The notes under the pieces: generated by a model
Told to the model about the DNA's origin: nothing
What the model saw: the letters and a program-made list of their open reading frames with translations, nothing else
Databases searched by the model: none
Position numbers and translations under genes: made by a program
Part shown: positions 34,795 to 45,249 of the stretch, one piece after another
Layout of the letters: the number at the start of each line of letters is the position of its first letter
Numbering within the stretch: the first letter of the stretch is position 1
Assembly (NCBI GenBank): GCA_946122785.1
Contig: CAMGYJ010000002.1
Span: 26,262,492-26,326,491, forward strand
DNA: 64,000 nucleotides
Reading direction: 5' to 3'
Source of the DNA: Linum tenue
Taxonomy: Eukaryota; Streptophyta; Magnoliopsida; Malpighiales; Linaceae

Positions 34795-34975
34795 GAATTT
34801 GGGCGGAGGAAGTGGACGGGTTTTGGGCAGCCCGAAATTTTGGGCGGGAGGTGGGCAGCTTTTTGGGTGGCCCGAAATTTTGGGCGGGAAGTTGGAAAAG
34901 GAAGGAATAATTTGGGTCTGGTGGGGGCGGCCCGAAATTTTGGGCGGGAAGTTGAATATGAAGGAACAATTAGGG
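34795..34975 (+). repeat. short degenerate tandem repeats near the left end of the element
   Basis: Three to four copies of a unit containing CCCGAAATTTTGGGCGGGA spaced about 50-60 bp apart. Each unit has an internal palindrome (CCCGAAATTTTGGG). The position next to the terminal inverted repeat suggests subterminal transposase-binding sites. Confidence 0.75.
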
Positions 34976-35035
34976 TTTGGTGGCTTGCAGCCTAGTAAGG
35001 GCTGCCCGCCGAGGGCCCATGGGCCGAAGGCTCAT

Positions 35036-35750
35036 AAAACAATTTTTTGGGCCGATATTGACATGACCTGATAGGATATGTTTTTGTAAAAGGACGAATA
35101 TTGGTATGACATTATGAGATACTAGTCTGGGTTTTACAGATATTTGTTGACATGTGTTGGCATAATATCAATTCCTAATTCCCTTAAGTTTTTTTTACAC
35201 TCGTTCAGTTATGCATTGTCATTAATAGTTGTCTTGTGCAGGGATGTTTGTAGGTTTTCGTCGTCGATGGTGTAAAACAATTTTTTGGGCCGATATTGAC
35301 ATGACCTGATAGGATATGTTTTTGTAAAAGGACGAATATTGGTATGACATTATGAGATACTAGTCTGGGTTTTACAGATATTTGTTGACATGTGTTGGCA
35401 TAATATCAATTCCTAATTCCCTTAAGTTTTTTTTTACACTCGTTCAGTTATGCATTGTCATTAATAGTTGTCTTGTGCAGGGATGTTTGTAGGTTTTCGT
35501 CGTCGATGGTGTAAAACAATTTTTTGGGCCGATATTGACATAACCTGATAGGATATGTTTTTGGAAAAGGACGAATATTGGTATGACATTATGAGATACT
35601 AGTCTGGGTTTTACAGATATTTGTTGACATGTGTTGGCATAATATCAATTCCTAATTCCCTTAAGTTTTTTTTACACTCGTTCAGTTATGCATTGTCATT
35701 AATAGTTGTCTTGTGCAGGGATGTTTGTAAGTTTTCGTCGTCGATGGTGT
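35036..35750 (+). repeat. 238-bp unit repeated three times
   Basis: Three near-identical copies start at 35036, 35274 and 35513 (AAAACAATTTTTTGGGCCGA) and end near the word CGTCGTCGATGGTGT. They differ by only a few bases. Each unit ends with TTGTGCAG and GGATGTTTGTA, an intron end plus exon start; only the third copy runs on into the FAR1-like coding fragment. So the repeat unit is intron plus the first bases of an exon, recently amplified. Confidence 0.95.
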
Positions 35751-36230
35751 TCCTTATGGTTGAGAGATCAATTCGCAGTCGGGATGTTGACTACGCAAGT
35801 CAGCGAGTCGTGCAATGCACAAGTGCGACTTTTATTGAAAATAATTTGGACTTGTTTTTCATTTACTTTAACAGGTACGCAGAATATTTCTTTGCCTTTC
35901 TTTGATATTAGTCTACTTAAATTTTGGATATTTGTCAGCGTTGTCCGGATATTTATATGCTATTGTTAAATATTACTTTGTTTAGTTGAGATATTAATAT
36001 TGGTTTGAGTGGATATTAGTCTGGGCACTAAACTCTTTCTCGTGCTTTGTAAATGTAGTTTGTTGGCTGAAAAAAGACGCAAGGAGACTGAGTCAGACTA
36101 CAATGGGAAACAATCGGTTCCTTATATTATGATGGAGGATAGCCCGTTCCTACAACATGCGGCAAAGGTCTTTACTCCTAACATCTTCAATCGGATACAA
36201 AATCAGTATTTGAAAACTAAACCCTATCTA
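35719..36230 (+). pseudogene. FAR1/FHY3-like (Mutator-related) fragment
   Basis: Exon 1 (35719-35874) reads WCSLWLRDQFAVGMLTTQVS then ESCNAQ, the block around the conserved glutamate of MULE-type transposases and FAR1-related proteins, and then shifts frame to ENNLDLFFIYFNRYAEY. After a GT-AG intron, exon 2 (from 36059) reads TESDYNGKQSVPYIMMEDSP then HAAKVFTPNIFNRIQNQYL, the region before the SWIM finger. The order and spacing are those of the FAR1 family. The upstream transposase core and downstream zinc finger are missing, and a frameshift is present, so it is a fragment. Confidence 0.75.
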
Positions 36231-36364
36231 AAGGTCTTTACTCCTTGTGCACGTACTTGCACTGCGACTTCAGCATCTTCTTCTTCCTCATCCTCCTCTG
36301 GCTGTGGCGGTGGTGACGGCGGTGGATTTCGTCGATGTCTCTTCACGTTCGTTTTATCCCTGCA

Positions 36365-37080
36365 CGTACAAATATCCAGATATATCAAACAATTATCCAA
36401 GCAATTCACAACAGATATCATGCTGGTTAAAAACCAATATCCAGATATATCAAACAATTATCCAGGGAAATCACAACTGATATCATGCTGACCAAAAACC
36501 AATATCCAGATATATCAAACAATTATCCAAGCAATTCACAACAGATATCATGCTGGTTAAAAACCAATATCCAGATATATCAAACAATTATCCAGGGAAA
36601 TCACAACTGATATCATGCTGACAAAAATCAATATCCAGATATATCAAACAATTATCCAAGCAATTCACAACAGATATCATACTGGTTAAAAATCAATATC
36701 CAGATATATCAAACAATTATCCAGGGAAATCACAACTGATATCATGCTGACCAAAAACCAATATCCAGATATATCAAACAATTATCCAGGCGAGTCACAA
36801 CTGATATCATGCTGATAAAAAACCAATATCCAGATATATCAAACAATTATCCAGGCAAGTCACAAATGATATCATGCTGATCAAAAACCAATATTCAGAT
36901 ATATCAAACAATTATCCAGGCAAGTTACAAATGATATCATGCTGATAAAAACCAATATCCAGATATATCAAACAATTATCCAGGCAAGTCAGAACTCATA
37001 TCATGCTGAGTAAAAACCAATATCCAGATATATCAAAGAAACAATCCAAGCAAAATACAATGGATATCCATAATCAAAAT
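36365..37080 (+). repeat. 64-bp tandem array, about 11 units, with two-unit higher order
   Basis: Units contain AATATCCAGATATATCAAAC, AATTATCCA and GATATCATGCTG at a period of about 64-66 bp. In the first half two unit types alternate: one with AGCAATTCACAACAG and one with GGGAAATCACAACTG. This gives a higher-order period of about 132 bp; the second half is of a single type. After about 37,040 the array decays into scattered GATATC words. The period is not a nucleosome length, and the array lies inside a transposon. Confidence 0.95.
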
Positions 37081-37229
37081 AAATAATATCGGAACGCACA
37101 CAAATCACATACAAATACTCAGATCCTATCAAACAACTATCCAAGAAAGTCATAACTGATATCATGCTCAAACAAAACCAATATCATGATACATTAAACA
37201 ACAACCCAGGCAATAAACAACGGATATCC

Positions 37230-38200
37230 AGAAGGAACAGAATGCATATCTTGCCGAACAGAACTAATATCGGAAGGAACACAAAGCAAATCCACAAAAC
37301 CCAAAAATAACATCCACAGAAGAACGAACTCATATCCAGTGACATATAAGTTACCACAAAATAAATATTTCACCCACGAACCCAAAAGACAAATCCACAA
37401 ATGGAAAACCCGATCGTACATCCCCTTTTCCCCTATCTCTCTAAAACCCCACAAATAAAAGCAACGAAATTGCAGAAAACAAAGTAAAGCAGCCAACTTT
37501 CCTCGTCTTTTCCCTTCTGCTAAAAGAGAGAGCGGGGAAGAAATCAATGAACACCTCGGGAGCAGAGAATCCAAGTCAAAAGAAGAGACGAATCCTACGC
37601 CCAAACCAAGCCAAGCCCTCCAATTGGATCAGAATCAGATAGACGGAAAACCAAACCCCCTCCTTTTATATATTCTCTGTTACAGAAGCAGAAATTAAAG
37701 GCGGGGTGGCAAAAAAAGTGAACAAAGATTCCTCCTACCTATCTATACCATCATCATCATCAACTCAGCTTTTTCTCCAAGGAGAGTCAAGCTGAGGGAA
37801 CGAATGCAAAAAAGGAAACCAGAAGAGAAAGGGGAGGGATTCGAAACCCTAGATATTGGAGGAGGACTGGATTCGTAGACGTCCCTGCAAATGGGGATTG
37901 GATTCAGGGGGGAGAAGATGCCGCTTCGCTGCTTTGTCGTTGCCGCTTCGCTTGCTTCTTCGTCGTTTTCGTGAGAGGAGGAAAGTGAGAGAGAGGGGAA
38001 AAGTGGGAGAGAGAAGAATTCGAAGTGGTTCTGGCAGAGAAACTGAATTGGGGAAAGAATAGGTTTGATTTTTGAATTTTGAATTTGTGGGCTTGGTCAG
38101 CCGTGGGTTCGGCCAGCCGACCCAAATCGACTCTCACCTTCCTCAACCCAAACCGGCACCATCTTACTCTCGCCCACGTGGACAATGGATCCACCGTGTG
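37230..38200. other. right part of the inverted-repeat element, no gene recognised
   Basis: AT-rich DNA changes at about 37,600 to a stretch with a TATATATTC word (37,668) and a purine-rich AGAGAGGGG zone to 38,000. On the minus strand this looks like a TC-rich leader (TCTCTCTCACTTTCC). It may be a captured promoter or leader of unknown origin. Confidence 0.35.
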
Positions 38201-38361
38201 AGTATCTACTCACACTTTATGCTGTGAGCAGCATAACTACATTGCCACAAGAAGCCCTTTGGAGTTGAACATTGCTGCTAAAACCAGCATAATCTATATG
38301 GAACGATATGAAAAGAAAATTCCGGAAACTTTTCTCTGCCGCATGCTTGTCATGCCCGTTA

Positions 38362-39617
38362 GGGTAGTTATGTTCACAAACCTATTTACTTTGTACAACG
38401 GTCACAATTCTTTAATTTTGCACGTTTCGGTAACAAAAGTTTGAATGAATAACAAAATGGTCAATCCATCCAATTCCGTCCAAAACTCCGTCTCAGATCG
38501 CCCCGTCAGCATGACACGTCACTTTAAATAATAATTAAAAATTGATTACTCGGCCCAATTAACCCAACACTCTAACCGGTCGAAATCATCCTTTACCCAT
38601 CACTTTACCGGATCGTATCTTCAGTCTGTCAGTCTTCACCCCCAAAATCACGAGTTTGGAGCCTAAGGAGACAGAACGTCGTCACTCGGGGAGCGATTCG
38701 GCGTCGTCGCCTCCTCGCCGGCATCCTCCTCTTCGCCAATCGTGGGAGAGCGACCGATAGATGAGTAAAGATCGACTTTCTGGGAATTTCTCCGAGGATG
38801 ACAAGAGCATGGCCAATCAGAGGAGGAATCTCTCTCCCGCGCGTTGAAGAAGATAGGAGATGGCTTTCGATGGTTGGCGGCGACGAGGATGACTTGACGA
38901 CGGCAGAAGAATCGCGACCAATCTCAATAGTTCGGCCGGCGAAGAGGATTATGTCGAGCGATTTGAGGGTTGGTGACGGCGCCGAATCGTTCTCCCACGA
39001 TTGGCGAAGAGGAGGATGCCGGCGAGGAGGCGACGGATTCCGATCCTGATGCTTTACGAAGACAGCACCATCGGCCACCTCCTCTGCCTAATGGTGCTGA
39101 CGTGGCTCTTCATCGGGCCGGATCCCGGTCCGCCAGGCAGCAGCCGTTCTCCTTCATCTCCTACTGGAGCATAATCCCGAAATTAGACGCCAAAGCAGCA
39201 GACGGCGACGGTGCTCGAGAAGCCATCAGTGGCGACGGAGGAGGCGGAGGAGGAGCAGTTGCGGAAGGAGCTTATGGCAGGAGAATCACCAGTCTCCCCC
39301 TCTCCTCACGACTTTCGTTCTGGCATTCTCATTCAAGCTCAATTTGGGGTAATAGTCCAATTAGGGTCCGATGGGTAAATGGTTTAATCTGGCCGGTTGG
39401 GTTGCCGGGTTAAGTGGGTTGGTTAGCCATTTTTTATTATTATTTACAGTGATGTGTCTTGCTGACGGGGCGATTTAGGACGGAATTTTGGATGGAATTG
39501 GACGGATTTACTATTTTGTTATTCATTCAAACTTTTGTTACCGAAACGTGCAAAATTAAAGGATTGTGACCATTTGTACAAAGTGAATAGCTTTGTGACC
39601 ATTTATGATAACTACCC
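38362..39617. mobile_element. Mutator-like element, 1256 bp, long TIRs and perfect 9-bp duplication
   Basis: The first about 190 bp (from GGGTAGTTAT) and the last about 190 bp (ending ATAACTACCC) form a long inverted repeat with about 85-90% agreement by eye. TGCCCGTTA flanks the element on both sides (38353-38361 and 39618-39626), the 9-bp duplication of Mutator elements. The interior (38,630-39,420) is GC-rich and probably captured host DNA. It includes an internal inverted repeat of about 45 bp (38705-38750 against 38990-39034). No donor gene was recognised and no transposase is present. Confidence 0.9.
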
Positions 39618-39624
39618 TGCCCGT

Positions 39625-40393
39625 TAGGGATGAACAAAGACACCCGCAAATCGATTTACCGGTCAAACCCGGTCCAACTCACCCGTATTTATGGCTAAAA
39701 CGAAAGTTTTGGATTGTGTGAGGGTTTTCTTTTGTACAACCCGCCTCTTTTGGGTTGGGTTTGGATTTTGGATTACACAACACGTAAAAGCCGACTCAAC
39801 CTGTGTTCCAACTATTGGTATGAGTTCGTATCCACAAAATATTTATGTCGTATATAGTCATACATTATGAGAAAATTAAGATATTTCACCATGTTTTTCT
39901 CTCATGGTCTCCCTAATCTAATGTATTCTTTGGCTTAAAGTTAGACATAAATTTAATATAGTTATGATTCACGTAATTCTTTTTCTTGTGTATAATTTTA
40001 ATAGAATAATATATTATGGATGCGTTCGTTTATAACCTTTTTAGTCTATTTCAACAAATATAGTGAAAAAAACTAGACATATGTTGAAGTAAATCGCATT
40101 TTATTAAAATTTAAACACCATTTGTGAATTTTGATACCTTTCACCTCGATTTATTTGTTTGAAATTTTAATTAGTTATAAAATATTTTTATGGTGTTAAA
40201 CAATTAGATATTTTGTGTTGGGTTGGGTTTTTACTTAAAAATATCATCAACCCGACCCAACCCAATTAGAAACAAACCATAGAGTTTAAATATTTTTGGG
40301 TGGGTTTTGGATTTAATATTTCCCAAACTGTAGTGCATGGGTCGGGTGATTAAAATGGCTAAACCCGTACCACCCGACCCATTTACACCCCTA
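39625..40393. mobile_element. hAT-type element, copy 1 (about 770 bp)
   Basis: It starts TAGGGATGAACAAA and ends TTTACACCCCTA. It aligns with copy 2 at 43136-43901 through nearly its full length, including GGTTGGGTTTTTACTTAAAA and the CCCGACCCAACCC tracts near the right end. The Mutator element at 38362-39617 sits in its extreme left end, so its left flank now lies at about 38,352; ATGCCCGT there and ATGCTAGT after the right end agree at 6 of 8 bases, a worn 8-bp duplication. It is non-coding. Confidence 0.75.
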
Positions 40394-40869
40394 ATGCTAG
40401 TGGTATGCTGGCCGGTTGAACTCGATCATTAAACCGGCTGGAATGCCACCGGCACGACCCTGCAGTCAATGCCGGTCAAAACCGGTCAAATCCCGGAATG
40501 CCGGTGGTTAAACCAGAATGGAAATGTTGGCATCATCAGCAAACTCGACGTCGTTTTGTGAATGGAAGTTTTTCTAGTGGCTAAATTACACGTTTGGTCA
40601 CTCAAATTACATAAAATTTTCACGTTTGTCACCCGAATCACTTTTCTTTCTTATTTGCCACTAACTTTGAAAACGTTTCATGTTTGGTCACCGACCGACT
40701 GTGTGTCTCCGTTAACTCTGTTAAATATTTGATGACGTGGCAAACGAAAATCTGACTCGACTGTTAACTAATGACATGCCAATTTTTATAAAAAAATCAA
40801 AATTAAAAAAAATTACCCCTCATTAACCCTAAATGAGAACCACAAGAAGGGGAAAAGCCTCTTCCTCTC

Positions 40870-41310
40870 GGTCCACATTCATTCGCCGCCAGCGATATTT
40901 TTCTTCCTTTCTCTCACTGGATCGCCGGTCAAAGAGTCTCCCTCGTCATTCTCATCACTGCCGCCGAAGCACATAGTTGGTACATCTTCTCTCCATCCCG
41001 AGCTTCTTCCAGGCCAGATCCAAGTTGGTCGAGAGTCGACCGTACATTCTTTGACCATCCCAACCAAGTACAGTAAACCGATCCCAAGCCCCATCGGTAT
41101 TCCCACAGAAACGAATATCCCCGCCGTCATTCCCTCGAACACTTCCTGCGGAATCTCATCACTCCTGTTGCTTTTGTTCTTCTTTTTGCCGGAAGGGGAT
41201 TCTTTAGCTGGCGGGTTGATTCGAGCTGGCGGTGGTGCTCGGGCACCGCCGAAGCCCATGACATTTGCGTTGAGCTTCCATGAATTGTTGTTGCTAGAAT
41301 TTTGGGATGA
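40870..41310 (-). pseudogene. probable PAM68-like fragment in the Pack-MULE
   Basis: The minus-strand frame reads MGFGGARAPPPARINPPAKE, then a lysine-rich stretch and SDEIPQEVFEGMTAG, then a hydrophobic segment (FVSVGIPMGLGIGLLYLVG). Lysine-rich region, DEIP and a membrane segment in this order resemble the chloroplast PAM68 family (photosystem II assembly factors). The similarity is from memory of the family and should be tested by a protein search. After VGMVKE the frame runs into unrelated sequence. Confidence 0.5.
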
Positions 41311-41384
41311 AGGAGGGGAGATGATAGAATAAATGGCTCTGATGGATGTAGATTAGCTAGACCCATAAAAACAAGAAAATCAAT

Positions 41385-41579
41385 CAAAATCCAAATACGA
41401 GTCTCAGGAACTCCATCGTTCAACTTATCCCCTTTCCATATAACTCCTGTAGCAGAGAAAACCGGAAGTGAATAATTGTAAGAATTGGGATTGAAAGGCC
41501 GCGAAGAGTAGGTAATTATACCGTCGCAATCAAAGCTGAAGGTCTCGATGGAGTCGATGACTGAATCGGCATCCTCCAA
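41385..41579 (-). pseudogene. PGLP: phosphoglycolate phosphatase (PGLP) N-terminal fragment with its intron
   Basis: Exon 1 on the minus strand (41579-41522) encodes DADSVIDSIETFSFDCDG, the start of the HAD-type phosphatase with its catalytic D-x-D. A GT-AG intron (41521-41447) splits the glycine codon, and exon 2 (from 41446) resumes in phase with VIWKGDKLNDGVPET, the next conserved block of the same family. Keeping the intron shows capture at the DNA level. After this the match stops. The function of the parent enzyme is dephosphorylation of 2-phosphoglycolate in photorespiration; this fragment cannot do it. Confidence 0.8.
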
Positions 41580-42320
41580 TTGAGGTACCGCTGCTACTGT
41601 GCTGCACTAGCCAGCTCACGGATCTCCTCCGCCGTTATGGATCTGCATTTGTCCCTCGCTGTTGCATCTTCGCCTTCCATGTCTCTGCCTTCGTCGCAGT
41701 CACCGTCGCCCAGTCTCCGACAGGTCGCCATAGCCATCCAGCCCCAGTCTCTACAGCGGCGACGAGAATGACGGGAGGGGGACCCTGACCGGCGACCCAC
41801 TGAGAGAAAGGAAGAAATATATCGCCAGCGGCGGATGATTATTGACCGAGAGGATGGGTCTCCCCTTCTTGTGGTTCTCGTTTAGGGTAAATGAGGTGAA
41901 TTTTTTTTTAATTGACATGTTATTAGTTAACTGCCCAGTCAGATTTCCTTTTGCCACATCATCAAATATTTAACGTAGTTAAACGGAGATAGACTGTCGG
42001 TGACCAAACATGAAACATTTCGCAAAATTAGTGTCCAATAAGAAAGAAAAGTGATTCGGGTGACAAACGTGAAAGATTTATGTAATTTGAGTGACAAAAC
42101 ATGTAATTTAGCCTTTTCCTAGTGGAATAGCCGGTATGATTTTACTCAAATCTTTTTTTATTCGGCAGACTAATAATTAATTTTTTGGGAATTTATCTGG
42201 TGGAATCGCCAGTCTGAGGTGTATAGCACAAATGGGCTGAACTTGAAACAAATTAAACAAGCCGCCATTGGGCTTTGTTTTACATCCAAACACAATTCAC
42301 TGAATTCGGCCCACATACCC

Positions 42321-43029
42321 ATTGGGCTAGAAGTTTGGTACCGGTATTTGGGATACACCAAATATCGTACCAAATTTATTACTATTTGGTATTACCGAAT
42401 AACGGCTTATTTTTTAGGAATTGGGATTGTAATTCATTTTGGAGTGCTATTCGGTATTTGGAATTACGGGATTGAGATCGGTATATACCGAAATACCAAA
42501 AAAAAACAAAAAACAAAAAAATAATGAAATATAGCACACAACTTTTAGTCATTCCTCACTCTTTCAGAACGTAGAAGCTCCCATCCAACTCAATTTTAAC
42601 TATCCAGTTTAAGTCACTCACGACTCTCACCTAATCTCTTGCTATTTTCATCACACCAAAAAACAAACACTAGTGGTAACCGACTCTCAACCTCCAATTA
42701 TTCAAATTAATGATTACCAATGACAAGAATTTGAGATGCCACATCTCCACCATTTTCCTTATCCTTATCCTAGCTCTAGGCAAACTCAAGACTCTTTGCT
42801 TAGTCTCTTTGCCCAAAATTAAACAATAAAATCTAATTTATATATTTAATTATTAATTACAAATGTAATTAATTTCGTATTCGATAATACCGATTGGGAT
42901 ACCGAAGTACCGATTGCAATACCGAAATATTTAGGGATTGGAATTGGGATTGATTTTAGGATGTAATTCGGTATTCCGGATTTCGATATTTGGTATTGGA
43001 ATACCGATACCATACCAATTTCCACCCCT
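42321..43029. mobile_element. hAT-like MITE remnant with GGTAT/ATACC-rich ends
   Basis: The right end is ACCAATTTCCACCCCTAA, whose complement TTAGGGGTGGAAATTGGT has the TAGGGGTG terminus of hAT elements. The left end, near AGAAGTTTGGTACCGG, is a worn match. Both sides are full of TTTGGTAT and ATACCGA words in opposite orientations. No target duplication was found. Confidence 0.5.
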
Positions 43030-43061
43030 AACTATGAGGGTGTGGTTATCAAAAGAAAAGA

Positions 43062-44150
43062 TGGTGGGTTTGTAGCGGCGGCAGTGAGACGAACCTAGTG
43101 ACAATGGGAAGCTCCTGAGGCAGAGCCATGGCGATTAGGGGTGAACAAACACACCCGCAAACCGACCCACCAGTCCAATCCGACTCAACCCACCCGTATT
43201 TATTGCTAAAACGAAGTTTTTGGGTTGGGTGAGGATTTTCTTTTGTACAACCCGTCTCTTTTGGGTTGGGTTTGGATTTTGGATTACACAACCCGTAGAA
43301 CCCGACCCAACCCGTGTTCCAATTATTGGTATGAGTTCGTATAAAAAAAAATTATGTCGTATATAGTCATACTTATGAGAAAATTAAGATATTTTGTTAT
43401 GTTTTTCTCTTAAGGTCTCCCTAATCTAATGCATTCTTCGGCTTAAAGTTTAGACATAAATTTAATATAGCTATGATTCACGTAATTTTTTTTTCTTGTG
43501 TACAATTTTAATAGAATAACATATTTTGGATGCGTTCATTTGTAACCTTTTTAGCCTATTTCAACAAATGTCATGAAAAAAACTAGACATAAGTTGAAGT
43601 AAATCAAATTTTATTAAAATTCAAACAACATTTGTGAATTTTGATACCTTTCACCTTGGTTTATTCGTTTGAATTTTAATTAGTTATAAAATATTTTTAT
43701 GATGTAGAATAATTACATATTTTGTGTTGGGTTGAGTTTTTACTTAAAAATATTGCCAACCCGACCCAACCCAATTAGAAACAAACCGTAGGGTTTAGAT
43801 TTTTTTGGGTGGGTTTGGGTTTAATATTTCCCAAACCGTAGTGCATGGGTCGGGTGATTAAAATGTCTAAACCCGGACCACCCGACACATGTAAACCCCT
43901 AATGGCGATGATGTTTGGCATGGAAATGGCGAACCGTCTCCAGCTGCATTCCATAGCACTTCAGACGGATTGCCAGCAGGTGAAGAGGCTGATTTCGGGC
44001 AGTGTCCAACGTTGAGATGGACTAGATAGCAAAAGAAATTCAAGAAGCGGGATTGAATGGAGCCACATCCACAGAGCCCAAAATAGATCAACCCACAGTA
44101 TGGCTCACATAGCCTGCAATTGGGAAGAAGATGGATGTTGGGTGGATAGA
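43062..44150 (+). pseudogene. RNase H (RVT_3) relic interrupted by a hAT element
   Basis: Plus-strand text before the hAT insertion includes GGFVAAAVRR. After it comes MAMMFGMEMANRLQLHSIAL then QTDCQQVKRLISG, and, with breaks, HIHRAQNRSTHSMAHIACNW then EEDGCWVD. Together these are the order of the plant RNase H-like domain found at the end of LINE polyproteins and in related host-genome copies. The hAT copy at 43136-43901 splits it, with its 8-bp duplication ATGGCGAT in the coding text. Stops are present. Confidence 0.7.
43136..43901. mobile_element. hAT-type element, copy 2, 766 bp, perfect 8-bp duplication
   Basis: It starts TAGGGGTGAACAAA and ends GTAAACCCCTA. ATGGCGAT flanks it on both sides (43128-43135 and 43902-43909). 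It is a close relative of copy 1 at 39625-40393, with small indels between them. It has no coding capacity and depends on a hAT transposase elsewhere. Confidence 0.9.
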
Positions 44151-45249
44151 TCATTAATTTTTTTTCTTTCTCTTCTTAGAGAAGAGTCTCTATGTCTAAA
44201 CATCTAAAAATTACTATAAGGGAATGTCAAAATATGTCATTCGCCATGTCAGCCCCTCCTCGATTTACCGCACACTTCGGAGGGGCTTCTCCGTCATTCC
44301 ATTTTTTTCTCTTCCCGCTTTCAGTCTTCCAACCCGGAAATCTCAGCGCTTCTCTCTTGCCATCTCTCTCCCAACCGAACCACAATCCAATTCCTCACTT
44401 TTAGTCTTCCAGCCAAGATATCTCACGATTCTCTCTCGCCGTCTCACTTCCAGCCGACCATCCTTGCCGCCGTACTCAATCTGCTCCCGTAATCCCCTAT
44501 CGTCGTCGTCTCTATACTTCTCCGATTACCGTCATTCGTTGTTTTTCTTGCTACTCTATCTGTCCCGCAAGCCCCGGGAAAAATTAACCGACTCCTCTCG
44601 CTATTGTCGTCTCCCTCCCAACCCCTTCGAGAAGAAATTCCCTCTGCGTCTCTCTCTGTCTATTTACGTTCAACAGACACTCCCCTCTGCTGCTACTGCG
44701 ACTGCCCAAACAACCTGGCCGTCGTGATAAACTATATATTTTTCCTCCGTAAGTTTCCTCTGTTAGGTTGCTTTCTATTTTGTCATTCAGAGCTGTTGAT
44801 TTTGTCTAAACTCATTTTCCACAGTGAAGATATTAATAGGTGTTGAAAGTATAGAGATTCTTTGTTGCTATTAGCTTAACCGCAAGACTATCATGCCTCC
44901 TTCCCTTTGCTTATCCCTACTATTGATCATTCTTCAGTGGTTTAGATGATGCAATTTAAAAGTCCAATTTAAATCTCCACTCCTTAGGTGATTATGTGAT
45001 TCTTGACCCTTTCTGGCTTCTTGGTCAATTTGTTAAGAATAAGAGCATCATATTCATTTATGGTTCCTCCAAAGTTATCCCTCAAGCTAGGCTTATTTAA
45101 TGATAGGAAGTATGTGGATGCATTCGTATCATGGTTTCATATGAGGATGCATGAAACTTCTCTTTACGTAGCAGTGTTTTTACCCTGTCTGTGTCTGTAC
45201 AATTGTACATCGATCTATTCTTTTATGAATTGGTTCTTTATATCTAGCT

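Larger units (their letters stand above)
34705..38243. mobile_element. inverted-repeat-bounded element with FAR1-like fragment and tandem repeats
   Basis: The left edge (from about 34,709) reads CTGCTCACAG, a short spacer, then TGTGAGTAGATACTCAC. The right edge (to about 38,235), reversed, reads CTGCTCACAG, a spacer of the same length, then TGTGAGTAGATACTCAC. The 34-bp inverted pair includes a near-palindrome. No clear target duplication was found, so the superfamily is unproven; the FAR1-like, Mutator-related fragment inside would fit a Mutator-type or mixed element. Contents: a GC-rich short repeat block, a threefold 238-bp repeat, the FAR1-like fragment, and a long 64-bp tandem array. Confidence 0.55.
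40579..42113 (-). mobile_element. Pack-MULE, 1535 bp, carrying host gene fragments
   Basis: Long terminal inverted repeats of about 220 bp begin GGCTAAATTACA at the left and end TGTAATTTAGCC at the right. Flanks are TTTTTCTAGT (40569-40578) and TTTTCCTAGT (42114-42123), a 10-bp duplication with one mismatch. Between the repeats lie minus-strand pieces that look like exons of two unrelated chloroplast-protein genes: a phosphoglycolate phosphatase start (41579-41385) and a PAM68-like piece (about 41310-40870). No transposase is present. This is the structure of a gene-capturing Mutator element. Confidence 0.9.

Noticed and set aside
36365..37080. CRISPR-like array of regularly spaced repeats
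   Set aside because: The units are contiguous tandem repeats with no unique spacers, in a plant nuclear context; it is a minisatellite.
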